Part shown: one piece after another, positions 38,341-46,110 of the stretch
How positions within the stretch are numbered: position 1 is the stretch's first letter
Layout: every line of letters begins with the position of its first letter
From: Pseudomonas fluorescens
GTDB lineage: Bacteria > Pseudomonadota > Gammaproteobacteria > Pseudomonadales > Pseudomonadaceae
DNA length: 64,000 bases
Direction of reading: 5' to 3'
Assembly: GCF_000967965.1 (NCBI RefSeq)
Contig: NZ_LACC01000011.1
Span: forward strand, 186,001-250,000
Notes under the pieces: generated by a model
What the model was told of the DNA's origin: nothing
Seen by the model: the letters and a program-made list of their open reading frames with translations, nothing else
Database searches by the model: none
Made by a program: the position numbers and the translations under genes

Positions 38341-38480
38341 TAGGTTATATCTCATTCAGGCATTTAAATAAGTACGGTGCCATGGCATTCAAATTGCCTT
38401 AAAACTTATGTGCCTTATTGTTACAGCTGTGCGTTCTATTAAGTAATTCTTCACCCGCGGGGAGCTGAACGCTATTCGCC

Positions 38481-39149
38481 ATGAGCGCCATTGAATCCGC
38501 TTTTTTGAATCTGGCTTACCCTCCGCGGCTCGATCTGGGGCCGCAGCTCACTCACGAACAATTGCTCAGCTCGATGCAATCGACTATGGCGCGCCACAAG
38601 GGTGGGCCAGTATGGCTGTTTGCGTATGGTTCGCTGATCTGGCGCCCTGAATGCACGGCGGTTGAGCGGGTTCGCGGCCGGGTGCATGGCTATCATCGCG
38701 GGTTGTACCTGTGGTCCCACGAACATCGCGGCACACCGGAAATGCCCGGCCTGGTGTTTGGCCTGGATCGCGGCGGTTCTTGCAGCGGTTTCGCCTATCG
38801 CTTGCCCGAAGAGCAACTCGAAGCCTCGCTCTACGCACTTTGGCAGCGCGAGATGCCTTTCCCTTCCTACCGCCCGCACTGGCTAAACTGCCGTCTCGAA
38901 GATGGCAGCCAGGTTCAGGCATTGGGATTCGTTCTGGAACGGCACCTGCCCAGCTATGCCGGCAACTTGCCGGACCATGTGCTGAGCCATGTGTTCGAAA
39001 ACGCCTGCGGGCGCTACGGCACCACTCGCGATTATGTCGAGCAGACCGCGCACGCCCTGCGCAGCCACGCCATGCCAGACCGGAATCTGGAGGCGCGGCT
39101 CAAGCGTTGTAAATCAACGGCCGTTCAAGCGAGTGCTTCGCGGCCCTGA
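38481..39149 (+). CDS. chaC: ChaC-family gamma-glutamylcyclotransferase
   Basis: This 222-residue protein has the fold motif [14 protein letters not shown] near residue 43, [20 protein letters not shown] near 73 and the catalytic Glu region [20 protein letters not shown] near 107. It breaks glutathione into 5-oxoproline and Cys-Gly in the cytosol. GGGGAGCTG lies upstream of the ATG, although the spacing is somewhat long. Its last 25 bases overlap the convergent glpT gene. Confidence 0.92.
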   Translation: MSAIESAFLNLAYPPRLDLGPQLTHEQLLSSMQSTMARHKGGPVWLFAYGSLIWRPECTAVERVRGRVHGYHRGLYLWSHEHRGTPEMPGLVFGLDRGGSCSGFAYRLPEEQLEASLYALWQREMPFPSYRPHWLNCRLEDGSQVQALGFVLERHLPSYAGNLPDHVLSHVFENACGRYGTTRDYVEQTAHALRSHAMPDRNLEARLKRCKSTAVQASASRP

Positions 39150-40474
39150 CTGGCGATTTGTTTGTGCCGTAGTGTCGGGGCCAGGAAGGCCATCGCCAGC
39201 AGGCAGGCGCCGACCAGCAACACGAAACCGCCGTCCCAACCGAAATGGTCCACGGTGTAGCCCATCGCTGCACTGGCCGCGACCGAACCGCCCAAGTAAC
39301 CGAACAGACCGGTAAAGCCCGCCGCCGTACCGGCAGCTTTCTTCGGTGCCAGTTCCAGCGCCTGCAAGCCGATCAGCATCACCGGGCCGTAGATCAGGAA
39401 GCCAATGGAAAGCAGCGCGATCATGTCGACCATCGGATTGCCGGCCGGGTTGAGCCAGTAAACCAGCGTCGCAACCGTCACCAATGCCATGAACACCATG
39501 CCGGTCAGGCCACGGTTGCCACGGAAGATCTTGTCCGACATCCAGCCGCACAGCAGCGTGCCCGGGATACCTGCCCACTCGTAGAAGAAGTACGCCCACG
39601 AGGTTTTATCCACAGTGAAACCCTTGGCTTCCTTGAGGTAGGTCGGCGCCCAGTCCAGCACGCCGTAGCGCAGCAGATAGACAAAGACGTTGGCCAGGGC
39701 GATGTACCAGAGCATTTTGTTGCGCAGCACGTATTTGACGAAGATTTCCTTGGCGCTGAATTCCTCTTCGTGGCTGGCGTCGTAGCCTTCCGGGTAGTCG
39801 TTCTTGTATTGCTCGATCGGCGGCAGGCCAACCGATTGCGGGGTATCGCGCATGGTTACAAAGGCAAACACCGCTACCGCCAGCGCCACGGCTGCCGGCA
39901 CATAGAACGCGGCGTGCCAGTCATTGAACAGGCCCATGCCGATCAGGAACAACGGACCAATCAGGCCACCGCCGACGTTGTGTGCCACGTTCCACACGGA
40001 CACCACGCCGCCACGTTCCTTCTGCGACCACCAGTGCACCATGGTCCGGCCACTCGGCGGCCAACCCATGCCCTGCGCCCAGCCATTGATGAACAGCAGG
40101 ATGAACATCATGGTCACGCTGGACGTCGCCCAGGGCGCGAAACCGAAAATGAACATCACCCCAGCCGACACCAGAAGGCCGAACGGCAGGAAGAAACGCG
40201 GGTTGGAACGGTCGGACACCAAGCCCATCAGAAACTTCGACAGACCGTAGGCAATCGCGATGGCGGACATCGCCAGGCCCAACTGACCACGGGAGTAGCC
40301 CTCGTCGATCAGGTACGGCATGGCCAGGGAGAAGTTCTTTCGCAGCAGGTAGTAACCGGCATAGCCAATGAAGATGCCGGCGAAAATCTGCCAGCGAAGG
40401 CGTCGGTAGGTGCTGTCTATTTTTTCTTCAGGCAATGGAGCCTGATGTGCGGCAGGACGAAAGAAAGCAAACAT
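39125..40474 (-). CDS. glpT: Glycerol-3-phosphate transporter
   Basis: This 449-residue MFS antiporter has twelve hydrophobic helices. It begins [20 protein letters not shown] and has [23 protein letters not shown] near 35, the phosphate-binding Arg/Lys region of the organophosphate:phosphate family, plus [18 protein letters not shown] near 132. It exchanges external glycerol-3-phosphate for phosphate and also admits fosfomycin. GGAGCTC precedes the ATG. No glpQ or other glp gene is adjacent. An inverted repeat 49 bases upstream may be its operator. Confidence 0.95.
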   Translation of the reverse strand: MFAFFRPAAHQAPLPEEKIDSTYRRLRWQIFAGIFIGYAGYYLLRKNFSLAMPYLIDEGYSRGQLGLAMSAIAIAYGLSKFLMGLVSDRSNPRFFLPFGLLVSAGVMFIFGFAPWATSSVTMMFILLFINGWAQGMGWPPSGRTMVHWWSQKERGGVVSVWNVAHNVGGGLIGPLFLIGMGLFNDWHAAFYVPAAVALAVAVFAFVTMRDTPQSVGLPPIEQYKNDYPEGYDASHEEEFSAKEIFVKYVLRNKMLWYIALANVFVYLLRYGVLDWAPTYLKEAKGFTVDKTSWAYFFYEWAGIPGTLLCGWMSDKIFRGNRGLTGMVFMALVTVATLVYWLNPAGNPMVDMIALLSIGFLIYGPVMLIGLQALELAPKKAAGTAAGFTGLFGYLGGSVAASAAMGYTVDHFGWDGGFVLLVGACLLAMAFLAPTLRHKQIASQGREALA

Positions 40475-40800
40475 TCAAGAGCTCCAAATTTCTTGTTTTG
40501 ACTGCGGATACGAATGTTACAGTTTCGTTACCGAAAATAGCACTGGTTCTCATCGGCAAAACAGCGGAAATGTTGGATATCGCGCGTTCCTTTATGAGCG
40601 TGTCGCTCAGATGTAAGCGAGGGGCGTTGTAGGAAGCGTTACCTGTTTAGTTGGCAGGCGCGTGGTGTACCTGAAATAGGGCAGGCCTTTAGGAAAGGTC
40701 CTTCGTTTAAAGCAGAAGTCATGGCGTTATGCCGAATGCCCTGGCGCTTTAACCTTTGTACTGTTGCCAGGTCTGGCGTTGCAGGCGAAGGGAGAGGGAC
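40475..40800. other. glpT-tonB-like intergenic region
   Basis: These 326 bases between divergent starts hold no convincing gene. TTTCG and CGAAA at 40523-40536, separated by four bases, resemble the TTCG/CGAA half-sites of DeoR-type GlpR operators. The rest shows only weak hairpins such as AGGCCTTTAGGAAAGGTCCTT near 40684. Confidence 0.45.
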
Positions 40801-41415
40801 ATGCGGTGGTGGGTATGTGTGCTTTTGTTGGTGGCGTCCATGGATGTCAGGGCCGGGGAGGTGTTCCTGATACCCGAGCATAATCCGAAGCCGGTTTATC
40901 CGGTGGCGCTGCATCGGGCGGGTGTCACCGGCATGGTGCGTGTCAGCATGACTGTGAAGGCCGATGGATCAGTCAGTAATGCCGTGATTGCGCAAAGTGC
41001 ACATCCCGAACTCGAAGAGGCATCATTGGCTGCAGTCAACCAATGGCGATTCAAGCCGTGGACAATTACCGAGGATCAACCTGCGCAAATCATCGTGGTC
41101 GCACCCATGGAATACAGGCTGGACAGAGAACATCCCTTCCACGTCAACAAGGAATTGGAGCGGCTGAAATGCAGTGCTATCGCACGGGCATCGCGGAACA
41201 TCGCCGATTCCTCGTGGGTGGACCTGCCGGTTTTCAGCTGGACCCGCAGTTACCTGACGCACTCCCTTTCACCGACGCAATTGCCGGAGGAGAAGCGTCT
41301 GGCGCTGATTGCCAAGCTCAATAAAAGCGTCCCATCAATAGTCAGGCGCTGTAATACCTATCCCGCGGGCCGATACGTACGGTTTCTTCCAGAAGAGATA
41401 AGAGTGCTGTTATGA
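40801..41415 (+). CDS. Secreted protein with N-terminal TonB C-terminal-type domain
   Basis: This 204-residue protein begins with a short signal peptide (MRWWVCVLLLVASMDVRAGE) and goes straight into a TonB_C fold at residues about 30-102: PKPVYPVALHRAGVTGMVRV, DGSVSNAVIAQSAHPELEEA and AAVNQWRFKPWTI. There is no membrane anchor or Pro-rich linker, so it cannot work as a normal TonB. The C-terminal 100 residues match nothing I know and hold the only two mature cysteines (124 and 184), which may form a disulfide. GGAGAGGGA supports this start. No exbB/exbD or receptor genes are nearby. Annotation pipelines would call it energy transducer TonB. Confidence 0.8.
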   Translation: MRWWVCVLLLVASMDVRAGEVFLIPEHNPKPVYPVALHRAGVTGMVRVSMTVKADGSVSNAVIAQSAHPELEEASLAAVNQWRFKPWTITEDQPAQIIVVAPMEYRLDREHPFHVNKELERLKCSAIARASRNIADSSWVDLPVFSWTRSYLTHSLSPTQLPEEKRLALIAKLNKSVPSIVRRCNTYPAGRYVRFLPEEIRVLL

Positions 41416-41447
41416 CAAAAAAGCGCGGCAGCGTGACCGCGCTTTTA
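41416..41447. terminator. Bidirectional rho-independent terminator
   Basis: AAAAAAGCGCGG pairs with CCGCGCTTTTA around CAGCGTGA. It separates the converging tonB-like and quinone reductase genes. Confidence 0.88.
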
Positions 41448-41461
41448 TTGCAGATAGTGAT

Positions 41462-42439
41462 TCAGCGAACCTGCACCACCACTTTCCCGACCGCTTTACG
41501 CTGGCCAAGATCATTGATGGCTTGGGCTGAATTGCTCAGCGGATAAACCTGCGACACCAGGGGCTTCAATTTGCCTTCGGCAAACCAGCTAAACAACTGC
41601 TGGAAGTTCGCCGCATTGTCTTGTGGCTGGCGTTGGGCGAACGAGCCCCAGAACACGCCGAGCACTGCCGCGCCCTTGAGCAGGGCCAGGTTGACCGGCA
41701 GCTCGGGAATGCGCCCGCTGGCGAAGCCGACCACCAGCAGGCGGCCGTTCCAGGCAATGGCGCGGATCGCCTGGTCGAACAGGTCGCCGCCCACCGGGTC
41801 GTAGATCACGTCGGCACCCTGGCCGTCGGTCAGGCGTTTGATTTCGTCCTTCAGGCTGGTTTCGCTGTAGTTGATCAGTTCGTCGGCGCCGGCGGCCTTG
41901 GCCACGGCGAGTTTCTCTGCGCTGCTGGCCGCGGCGATCACCCGGGCGCCCATGGCTTTGCCGATTTCCACCGCCGCCAGGCCGACACCGCCGGAGGCGC
42001 CAAGTACCAGCAGGGTTTCGCCCGGTTGCAGGTTGCCGCGCTGCTTGAGGGCGTGCATCGAGGTGCCGTAGGTCATGCTGAAGGCGGCGGCAGTGTTGAA
42101 GTCCATCGATGGCGGGATCGGCAGCGCGTTGTAGCCCGGCACGGCAACCTGCTCGGCAAAGCTGCCCCAGCCGGTCAGGGCCATGACCCGGTCACCGACT
42201 TTCAGGTGGCTGACTTTTTCACCCACTGCGCTGACCACGCCGGCCGCTTCACCACCCGGTGAAAACGGGAAGGGCGGCTTGAACTGGTATTTGCCCTCGA
42301 TGATCAACGTGTCGGGGAAGTTCACCCCGGCGGCGTGCACGTCCAGCAGGATTTCGTTCTTCTTCGCGACAGGACTGGCGACGTCTTCCAGCACCAGCGA
42401 TTCGGCAGGGCCGAAGGCTTTGCACAGCACGGCTTTCAT
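41462..42439 (-). CDS. Zinc-less NADPH:quinone oxidoreductase (MDR family)
   Basis: This 325-residue protein starts MKAVLCKAFGPAESLVLEDV; the frame extends 30 codons upstream without homology. It has a GroES-like domain (AAGVNFPDTLIIEGKYQFKP, PFSPGGEAAGVV) and a Rossmann domain with GASGGVGLAAVEIGKAMGAR near 148. The zinc-binding cysteines of alcohol dehydrogenases are absent, so it belongs to the quinone reductase branch. It probably reduces quinones or enones with NADPH. Confidence 0.93.
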   Translation of the reverse strand: MKAVLCKAFGPAESLVLEDVASPVAKKNEILLDVHAAGVNFPDTLIIEGKYQFKPPFPFSPGGEAAGVVSAVGEKVSHLKVGDRVMALTGWGSFAEQVAVPGYNALPIPPSMDFNTAAAFSMTYGTSMHALKQRGNLQPGETLLVLGASGGVGLAAVEIGKAMGARVIAAASSAEKLAVAKAAGADELINYSETSLKDEIKRLTDGQGADVIYDPVGGDLFDQAIRAIAWNGRLLVVGFASGRIPELPVNLALLKGAAVLGVFWGSFAQRQPQDNAANFQQLFSWFAEGKLKPLVSQVYPLSNSAQAINDLGQRKAVGKVVVQVR

Positions 42440-42589
42440 CAGGGCTATTCCTTTGGGAGTGATGGCCGATAAGTGTAGGTGTATGGGTCGGCGGGTCAAC
42501 GAGCATGCCCGGCCCTGATAGTCAGCCATAAGCTTGTGCTTGCGCGGCGGGTCGTTATGCTAGGCCGCAAACCGGATAAGGAGCGAATT

Positions 42590-42997
42590 TTGAAAGCGTG
42601 GATCATGTTGATGCTGGCCCTGTCCCTGCCTGTGGCAGCGGTGGCCGAAGAAGCCAAAGAAGATGCTGCTCCGAAGGTCAGCTACATCACCCTGAGCCCG
42701 CCGTTCGTGGGTAACTACGGGCTGGACGGCACGCCGAAACTCAAGGTCTACAAGGCCGACGTGGCGTTGCGGGTGACCGGTGACGAGGCCGCCAAGGCGG
42801 TGAAGGCCAATGAGCCGTTGATCCGCAATCAATTGGTCGCGCTGTTCGCCCAGCAGACCACCGAGACGATGAACAATGTCGAGGCCAAGGAAAAGCTGCG
42901 TCAGGAAGCGTTGAAGCAGACCCAGCAGGTGATGAACGACGAAACCGGCAAGCCGGTGGTTGAGGATCTGTTGTTTAACAACTTGATCATTCAGTAA
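42590..42997 (+). CDS. FliL-like secreted protein
   Basis: The best start is TTG at 42590, seven bases after AAGGAG, giving a 135-residue protein with a signal peptide or anchor (MKAWIMLMLALSLPVAAVAE). The rest, YITLSPPFVGNYG, LKVYKADVALRVTG and NEPLIRNQLVALFAQQTTE, matches the periplasmic domain of FliL, a flagellar stator-associated protein that has an SPFH-like fold. No flagellar gene is nearby, and the true fliL lies in a flagellar operon, so this is a second, short FliL-like protein of unknown role. An upstream ATG at 42479 gives a non-homologous extension. Confidence 0.85.
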   Translation: MKAWIMLMLALSLPVAAVAEEAKEDAAPKVSYITLSPPFVGNYGLDGTPKLKVYKADVALRVTGDEAAKAVKANEPLIRNQLVALFAQQTTETMNNVEAKEKLRQEALKQTQQVMNDETGKPVVEDLLFNNLIIQ

Positions 42998-43020
42998 GAC
43001 TTCTATTGCTTGATTTGACG

Positions 43021-43044
43021 TCATCGCGAGCTTGCTCGCGATGA
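43021..43044. repeat. Single REP hairpin
   Basis: TCATCGCGAGC and GCTCGCGATGA are exact inverses around TT. It lies between the convergent FliL-like and EVE genes and could stop transcription from either. Confidence 0.85.
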
Positions 43045-43067
43045 GGCCTGTCCAGGCGATAAATGGC

Positions 43068-43520
43068 TCAGGGCTTTAAAGCAATCACCGCCGCCCACTG
43101 CTCCGCCGTCACTGGCATCACCGACAACCGCGAGCCTTTCTGCACCAGCGGCAACTCGGCCAGCGCCGTCTGCTGCTTCAGATAATCCAGTTTCAGCACC
43201 CGGGCAAACGACTCGACATGCGCGACATCGATCGCGCTCCAGGCGTTTTTGTCCGTAGTTGCCTTGGGGTCGTAGTAATGACTTTCCGGTTCTAGCGCCG
43301 TCGGGTCCGGGTACGCGGCTTCGACAATCCTGCCAATTCCGGCGATGCCCGGTTCAGGGCAGCTGGAGTGATAGAAAAAGAACTCATCCCCCACCGCCAT
43401 GGCCCGCAGGAAATTGCGTGCCTGATAGTTGCGAACCCCATCCCAGCGCGCTTTGCCGAGCTTTTCCAGCCCTTTGATCGAGAGTTCGTCGGGCTCGGAT
43501 TTCATCAGCCAATAGGCCAT
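43068..43520 (-). CDS. EVE-domain protein
   Basis: This 150-residue protein begins MAYWLMKSEPDELSIKGLEK and continues RWDGVRNYQARNFLRAMAVGDEFFFYHSS, the EVE (PUA-like) fold also called YTH-like. The aromatic pocket residues around WDGVRNYQARN suit binding of a modified base. Many EVE proteins recognise modified cytosine, or are thought to act in tRNA or DNA modification; the ligand here is unknown. The start at 43520 is preceded by AAGGAGC. It faces away from the small ORF at 43716. Confidence 0.94.
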   Translation of the reverse strand: MAYWLMKSEPDELSIKGLEKLGKARWDGVRNYQARNFLRAMAVGDEFFFYHSSCPEPGIAGIGRIVEAAYPDPTALEPESHYYDPKATTDKNAWSAIDVAHVESFARVLKLDYLKQQTALAELPLVQKGSRLSVMPVTAEQWAAVIALKP

Positions 43521-43715
43521 GTCTTTTGCTCCTTGCGTGGTGATTGAGCAGCTTGTCGGCGATTTTATGACAAACCGACAGTCGGTTGACGTCAGCATTT
43601 GCGCAGCGGTTCACGTTGCCGCAAAATGCCGGCCTTTAGAGCTTGACGCTGCTGCACGGCCTACAAACGGAAACCGCTGCTGTCATCGTGTTGATGTGCC
43701 TTTGGGGGGCAATCG

Positions 43716-43871
43716 ATGAAACGCAAACCGGATTTACTATGGATTTTGGTCATTTTGTTTGGCCTTGGTGTCGTGACCACTGGCTATGCCCAAAGCCTGT
43801 GGGCCAACAAGACCGATGCACCGGTCGAGCTCGCCCAACTGCAGCAACAGTCGACCGCCTTCAAGCGCTGA
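43716..43871 (+). CDS. 51-residue putative single-pass membrane protein
   Basis: ATG at 43716 follows TTTGGGGGGC by a usable spacing and opens a 51-codon frame ending with TGA at 43871. The product starts MKRKPDLLWILVILFGLGVV: a basic N-terminus, one membrane helix at about residues 8-26, then a polar tail (SLWANKTDAPVELAQLQQQS) ending TAFKR. It may be a membrane anchor or a cleaved signal peptide (VVTTGYA then QSLW). It sits between the divergent EVE gene and convergent ygfA, 35 bases from the latter's stop. I do not recognise a family. The ribosome site and helix make it a likely real gene. Confidence 0.7.
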   Translation: MKRKPDLLWILVILFGLGVVTTGYAQSLWANKTDAPVELAQLQQQSTAFKR

Positions 43872-43906
43872 TCCTGTTGCCTCGGCGCCGCTGATCGAAG
43901 TGGCGT

Positions 43907-44512
43907 CTAGCCTGCGTAATACCAGGCCTTGTCCGTCACCGTTCCTTGCAGCGGCACATCCCAGCTCGCTTGAGCCAATCGCTCCACCTTCTGACATTCA
44001 TGGGCCAGCCCCAACAGCGTCGGCTTGCGCCAGTCATTTCGTCGCGCCAGGTAGGCCAGGCTCCGATCGTAGAAGCCACCGCCCATCCCCAGGCGTCCGC
44101 CTACATCGTCAAAACCCACCAATGGCAACAGCACCAGATCCAGCGCCCAGATCTTGCGCTGCCGGGCGAGGTTGGCCCGTGGTTCGAGAATGCGGAAGCG
44201 GTTGGGTTTGAGTTTTTCCCCGGGACGGATGCGCTGGAACACCATTTTGGTTCGCGGCCAGGCGCTCAGCACCGGTAGATAGGTGGCTTTGCCCCGGCGC
44301 TGTGCGGCGCGCAGCAACAGGCGCGGATCGATTTCACCGTCGGTGGGCAGGTAGAGCGAGATGTGTCTGGCGCGGCGGAACAGCGGTTGCTGGGCCAATT
44401 GCTTGTACAGCCCGCGAGCGGCCTGGCGCTGCTGACTGGGAGTCAGTGCGCGGCGGGCCTTGCGCAGCATGCGTCGAAGTTGCGGGCGGGGGAGCAGCGC
44501 AGGTTCGGTCAT
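43907..44512 (-). CDS. ygfA: 5-formyltetrahydrofolate cyclo-ligase
   Basis: This 201-residue enzyme converts 5-formyl-THF to 5,10-methenyl-THF using ATP. It begins MTEPALLPRPQLRRMLRKAR; an ATG six codons earlier is possible. Family motifs are RHISLYLPTDGEIDPRLLLR near 55 and LDLVLLPLVGFDDVGGRLGMGGGFYDR near 130 (nucleotide-binding GGGFYDR). The order zapA - 6S RNA - ygfA is the classic gammaproteobacterial arrangement and supports both calls. Confidence 0.95.
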   Translation of the reverse strand: MTEPALLPRPQLRRMLRKARRALTPSQQRQAARGLYKQLAQQPLFRRARHISLYLPTDGEIDPRLLLRAAQRRGKATYLPVLSAWPRTKMVFQRIRPGEKLKPNRFRILEPRANLARQRKIWALDLVLLPLVGFDDVGGRLGMGGGFYDRSLAYLARRNDWRKPTLLGLAHECQKVERLAQASWDVPLQGTVTDKAWYYAG

Positions 44513-44552
44513 GTATTCGGGCTTCAACAATGCGGATACGTGAAGCGTACCC

Positions 44553-44589
44553 GTAAAAACGCCAATGCCGGTATCAAAACCGGCATTGG
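44553..44589 (-). terminator. Terminator downstream of 6S RNA
   Basis: On the reverse strand CCAATGCCGGT pairs with ACCGGCATTGG around a short TTTGAT-type loop, followed by CGTTTTTA. It separates 6S RNA from ygfA. Confidence 0.85.
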
Positions 44590-44598
44590 ACTGAAATC

Positions 44599-44775
44599 AG
44601 GCTCCCCGAATGTGCCGCTGTCAACTTAGCCCTTGAACCCGAAAGTTCAAGGTGGAAGATGCAGTAGGCTTTAAGGCTTTCCGTCTAGCGGACATGCACA
44701 CCAGCCCAACGTGCAACCTCCAGGGTATAGCAAATCGGCTCAGGGACATCGCCAACTGGCAAGCACCCCAGGGAG
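44599..44775 (-). ncRNA. ssrS: 6S RNA
   Basis: The reverse strand reads CCCTGGGGTGCTTGCCAGTT at the 5' side, then GATGTCCCTGAGCCGAT, later TGCATGTCCGCTAGACGGAA and finally CTTGAACTTTCGGGTTCAAG followed by a GCGGCACATTCGGGG end. This closely follows the Pseudomonas 6S RNA as I remember it, including the terminal closing stem. 6S RNA mimics an open promoter and binds sigma-70 RNA polymerase in stationary phase. A TATAAT box at 44788-44783 lies just upstream. Ends are estimated to within a few bases. Its location between zapA and ygfA is the conserved one. Confidence 0.93.
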
Positions 44776-44782
44776 TGAGGGG

Positions 44783-44788
44783 ATTATA
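44783..44788 (-). promoter_or_regulatory. -10 box of 6S RNA
   Basis: A perfect TATAAT on the reverse strand lies about eight bases before the estimated 6S RNA 5' end and after the zapA stop. The -35 element would fall in the last codons of zapA. Confidence 0.75.
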
Positions 44789-44807
44789 CCGCAAGCGGCG
44801 ACGCGAA

Positions 44808-45125
44808 TCAGCCTTTGGTGACGTCCGGATCGGTGGCGAGTGCCAGATCGACGCGATCGAGCAGGTCACGCACCTGTTCGCGGGTCGATCCGCTGGCCTG
44901 GATATCCGGGCGTTCTTCCTTGTGCAGCAGGTCGTGGGTGATGTTCAGCGCGGCCATCACGGCGATACGGTCGGCGCCGATGACTTTGCCGCTGCTGCGG
45001 ATCTCGCGCATCTTGCCGTCCAGATAACGGGCGGCGCTGACCAGATTACTGCGCTCTTCCTGAGGGCAGATGATCGAATACTCTTTGTCGAGGATCTGCA
45101 CGGTGACGCTATTGCTTGAACTCAT
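44808..45125 (-). CDS. zapA: Cell division protein ZapA
   Basis: This 105-residue protein binds and bundles FtsZ at mid-cell. It begins MSSSNSVTVQILDKEYSIIC, followed by PQEERSNLVSAARYLDGKMREI (the ZapA globular domain) and a C-terminal coiled coil. It overlaps the upstream TIGR02449 gene by four bases (ATGA) and is followed by 6S RNA. Confidence 0.95.
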   Translation of the reverse strand: MSSSNSVTVQILDKEYSIICPQEERSNLVSAARYLDGKMREIRSSGKVIGADRIAVMAALNITHDLLHKEERPDIQASGSTREQVRDLLDRVDLALATDPDVTKG

Positions 45126-45331
45126 GAGTCTTGCTCCAGGGCCTTGAGGCGCGAAATCATCGATTCGACCTTACGCCGGGCGATTTCGTTTTTTTCAATG
45201 AGGTGCGCGCGTTCCTCGCGCCAGGTCTTTTCCTGAGCTAGTAAGAGTCCGTTTTGACTCTTAAGTTGCTCGACTCGGGTAATCAGCAGCTCGAGTCTGG
45301 CCATCAGCGCTTGCAGGTCGGTGTCTTCCAT
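45122..45331 (-). CDS. TIGR02449 family coiled-coil protein (ZapB-like)
   Basis: This 69-residue protein begins MEDTDLQALMARLELLITRV and is almost one continuous coiled coil, the TIGR02449 family. In size and pattern it resembles ZapB, and its overlap with zapA suggests a shared role in division. A GTG three codons upstream (45340) is an alternative start. GTGAAG before the ATG is only a weak ribosome site. Confidence 0.85.
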   Translation of the reverse strand: MEDTDLQALMARLELLITRVEQLKSQNGLLLAQEKTWREERAHLIEKNEIARRKVESMISRLKALEQDS

Positions 45332-45360
45332 TGTCTTCACTGTCTGATGGGTGTTGGACT

Positions 45361-45460
45361 GTAGGAGCGAACTTGCTCGCGATGAACCTGAGAACGCCGC
45401 GGGGTGTCAGGTACCCAGCGTTATCGTTGACGACCATCGCGAGCAAGCTCGCTCCTACAG
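45361..45460. repeat. REPIN between divergent genes
   Basis: GTAGGAGCGAACTTGCTCGC at 45361 and the inverse GCGAGCAAGCTCGCTCCTAC ending near 45459 flank about 50 bases. It occupies most of the gap between the TIGR02449 and UPF0149 starts, so it must lie within or between their promoters. Confidence 0.88.
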
Positions 45461-45525
45461 GGGTAGTCGATGTAGGATACAAGGCCTTCATTCTAGACAT
45501 AGCGCCGTCTGGCGCCTAGCTGCCC

Positions 45526-46083
45526 ATGACCATTCAGAATTCCCCGTACCAAGCCTTCGCCACCCTGCTGACTTCCAGCGGTCACAACGTCTCGCCTGCT
45601 GAACTGCACGGCCTGTTGCTCGGCCGCAGCTGCGCCGGCGCCGGTTTCGACGCCGAAGGCTGGCTGATCGACGCCGCCGAACTGCTCGAAAGCGAGCCGC
45701 AGGACAACGTTCGCAACGCCCTGATCGGCCTGCAAGCGATGGTAAAAGGCGAGCTCACCGGCGATGACGTGACCGTCGTTCTGCTGTTGCCCACCGACGA
45801 CGCTCCGCTCACCGAGCGTGCCGCTGCACTGGGCGAGTGGTGCCAGGGCTTCCTCAGTGGCTTTGGCTTGAACTGCCGTGACAGCAGCGCCCTGAGCACC
45901 GAGGCAACCGAGGTGCTGCAGGATCTGGCGGCCATTTCCCAGGTGCAAGATGCCCTGGAAGAGTCCGACGACGGCGAAAACGACTATATGGAAGTCATGG
46001 AGTACCTGCGCGTCGCACCGCTGCTGCTGTTCTCCGAGACCAAAAAAGACGTGCCGGCCGCCGCCAAACCGTCTTTGCACTAA
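45526..46083 (+). CDS. UPF0149 family protein (YgfB-like)
   Basis: This 185-residue acidic helical protein starts [20 protein letters not shown]. The conserved blocks [17 protein letters not shown] near 25, [26 protein letters not shown] near 87, and [19 protein letters not shown] near 150 identify the YgfB branch of UPF0149. In P. aeruginosa YgfB has been linked to beta-lactam resistance through the AlpA/AmpDh3 pathway. pepP follows 27 bases later; the order ygfB-pepP-ubiH-ubiI is the usual one. Confidence 0.94.
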   Translation: MTIQNSPYQAFATLLTSSGHNVSPAELHGLLLGRSCAGAGFDAEGWLIDAAELLESEPQDNVRNALIGLQAMVKGELTGDDVTVVLLLPTDDAPLTERAAALGEWCQGFLSGFGLNCRDSSALSTEATEVLQDLAAISQVQDALEESDDGENDYMEVMEYLRVAPLLLFSETKKDVPAAAKPSLH

Positions 46084-46110
46084 TCGTAAGACAGGGAAAA
46101 CCATCTGCCC

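Noticed and set aside
40639..40914. A 91-codon reverse-strand frame across the glpT-tonB-like gap
   Set aside because: It runs into the well-supported tonB-like gene on the opposite strand and has no recognisable features.
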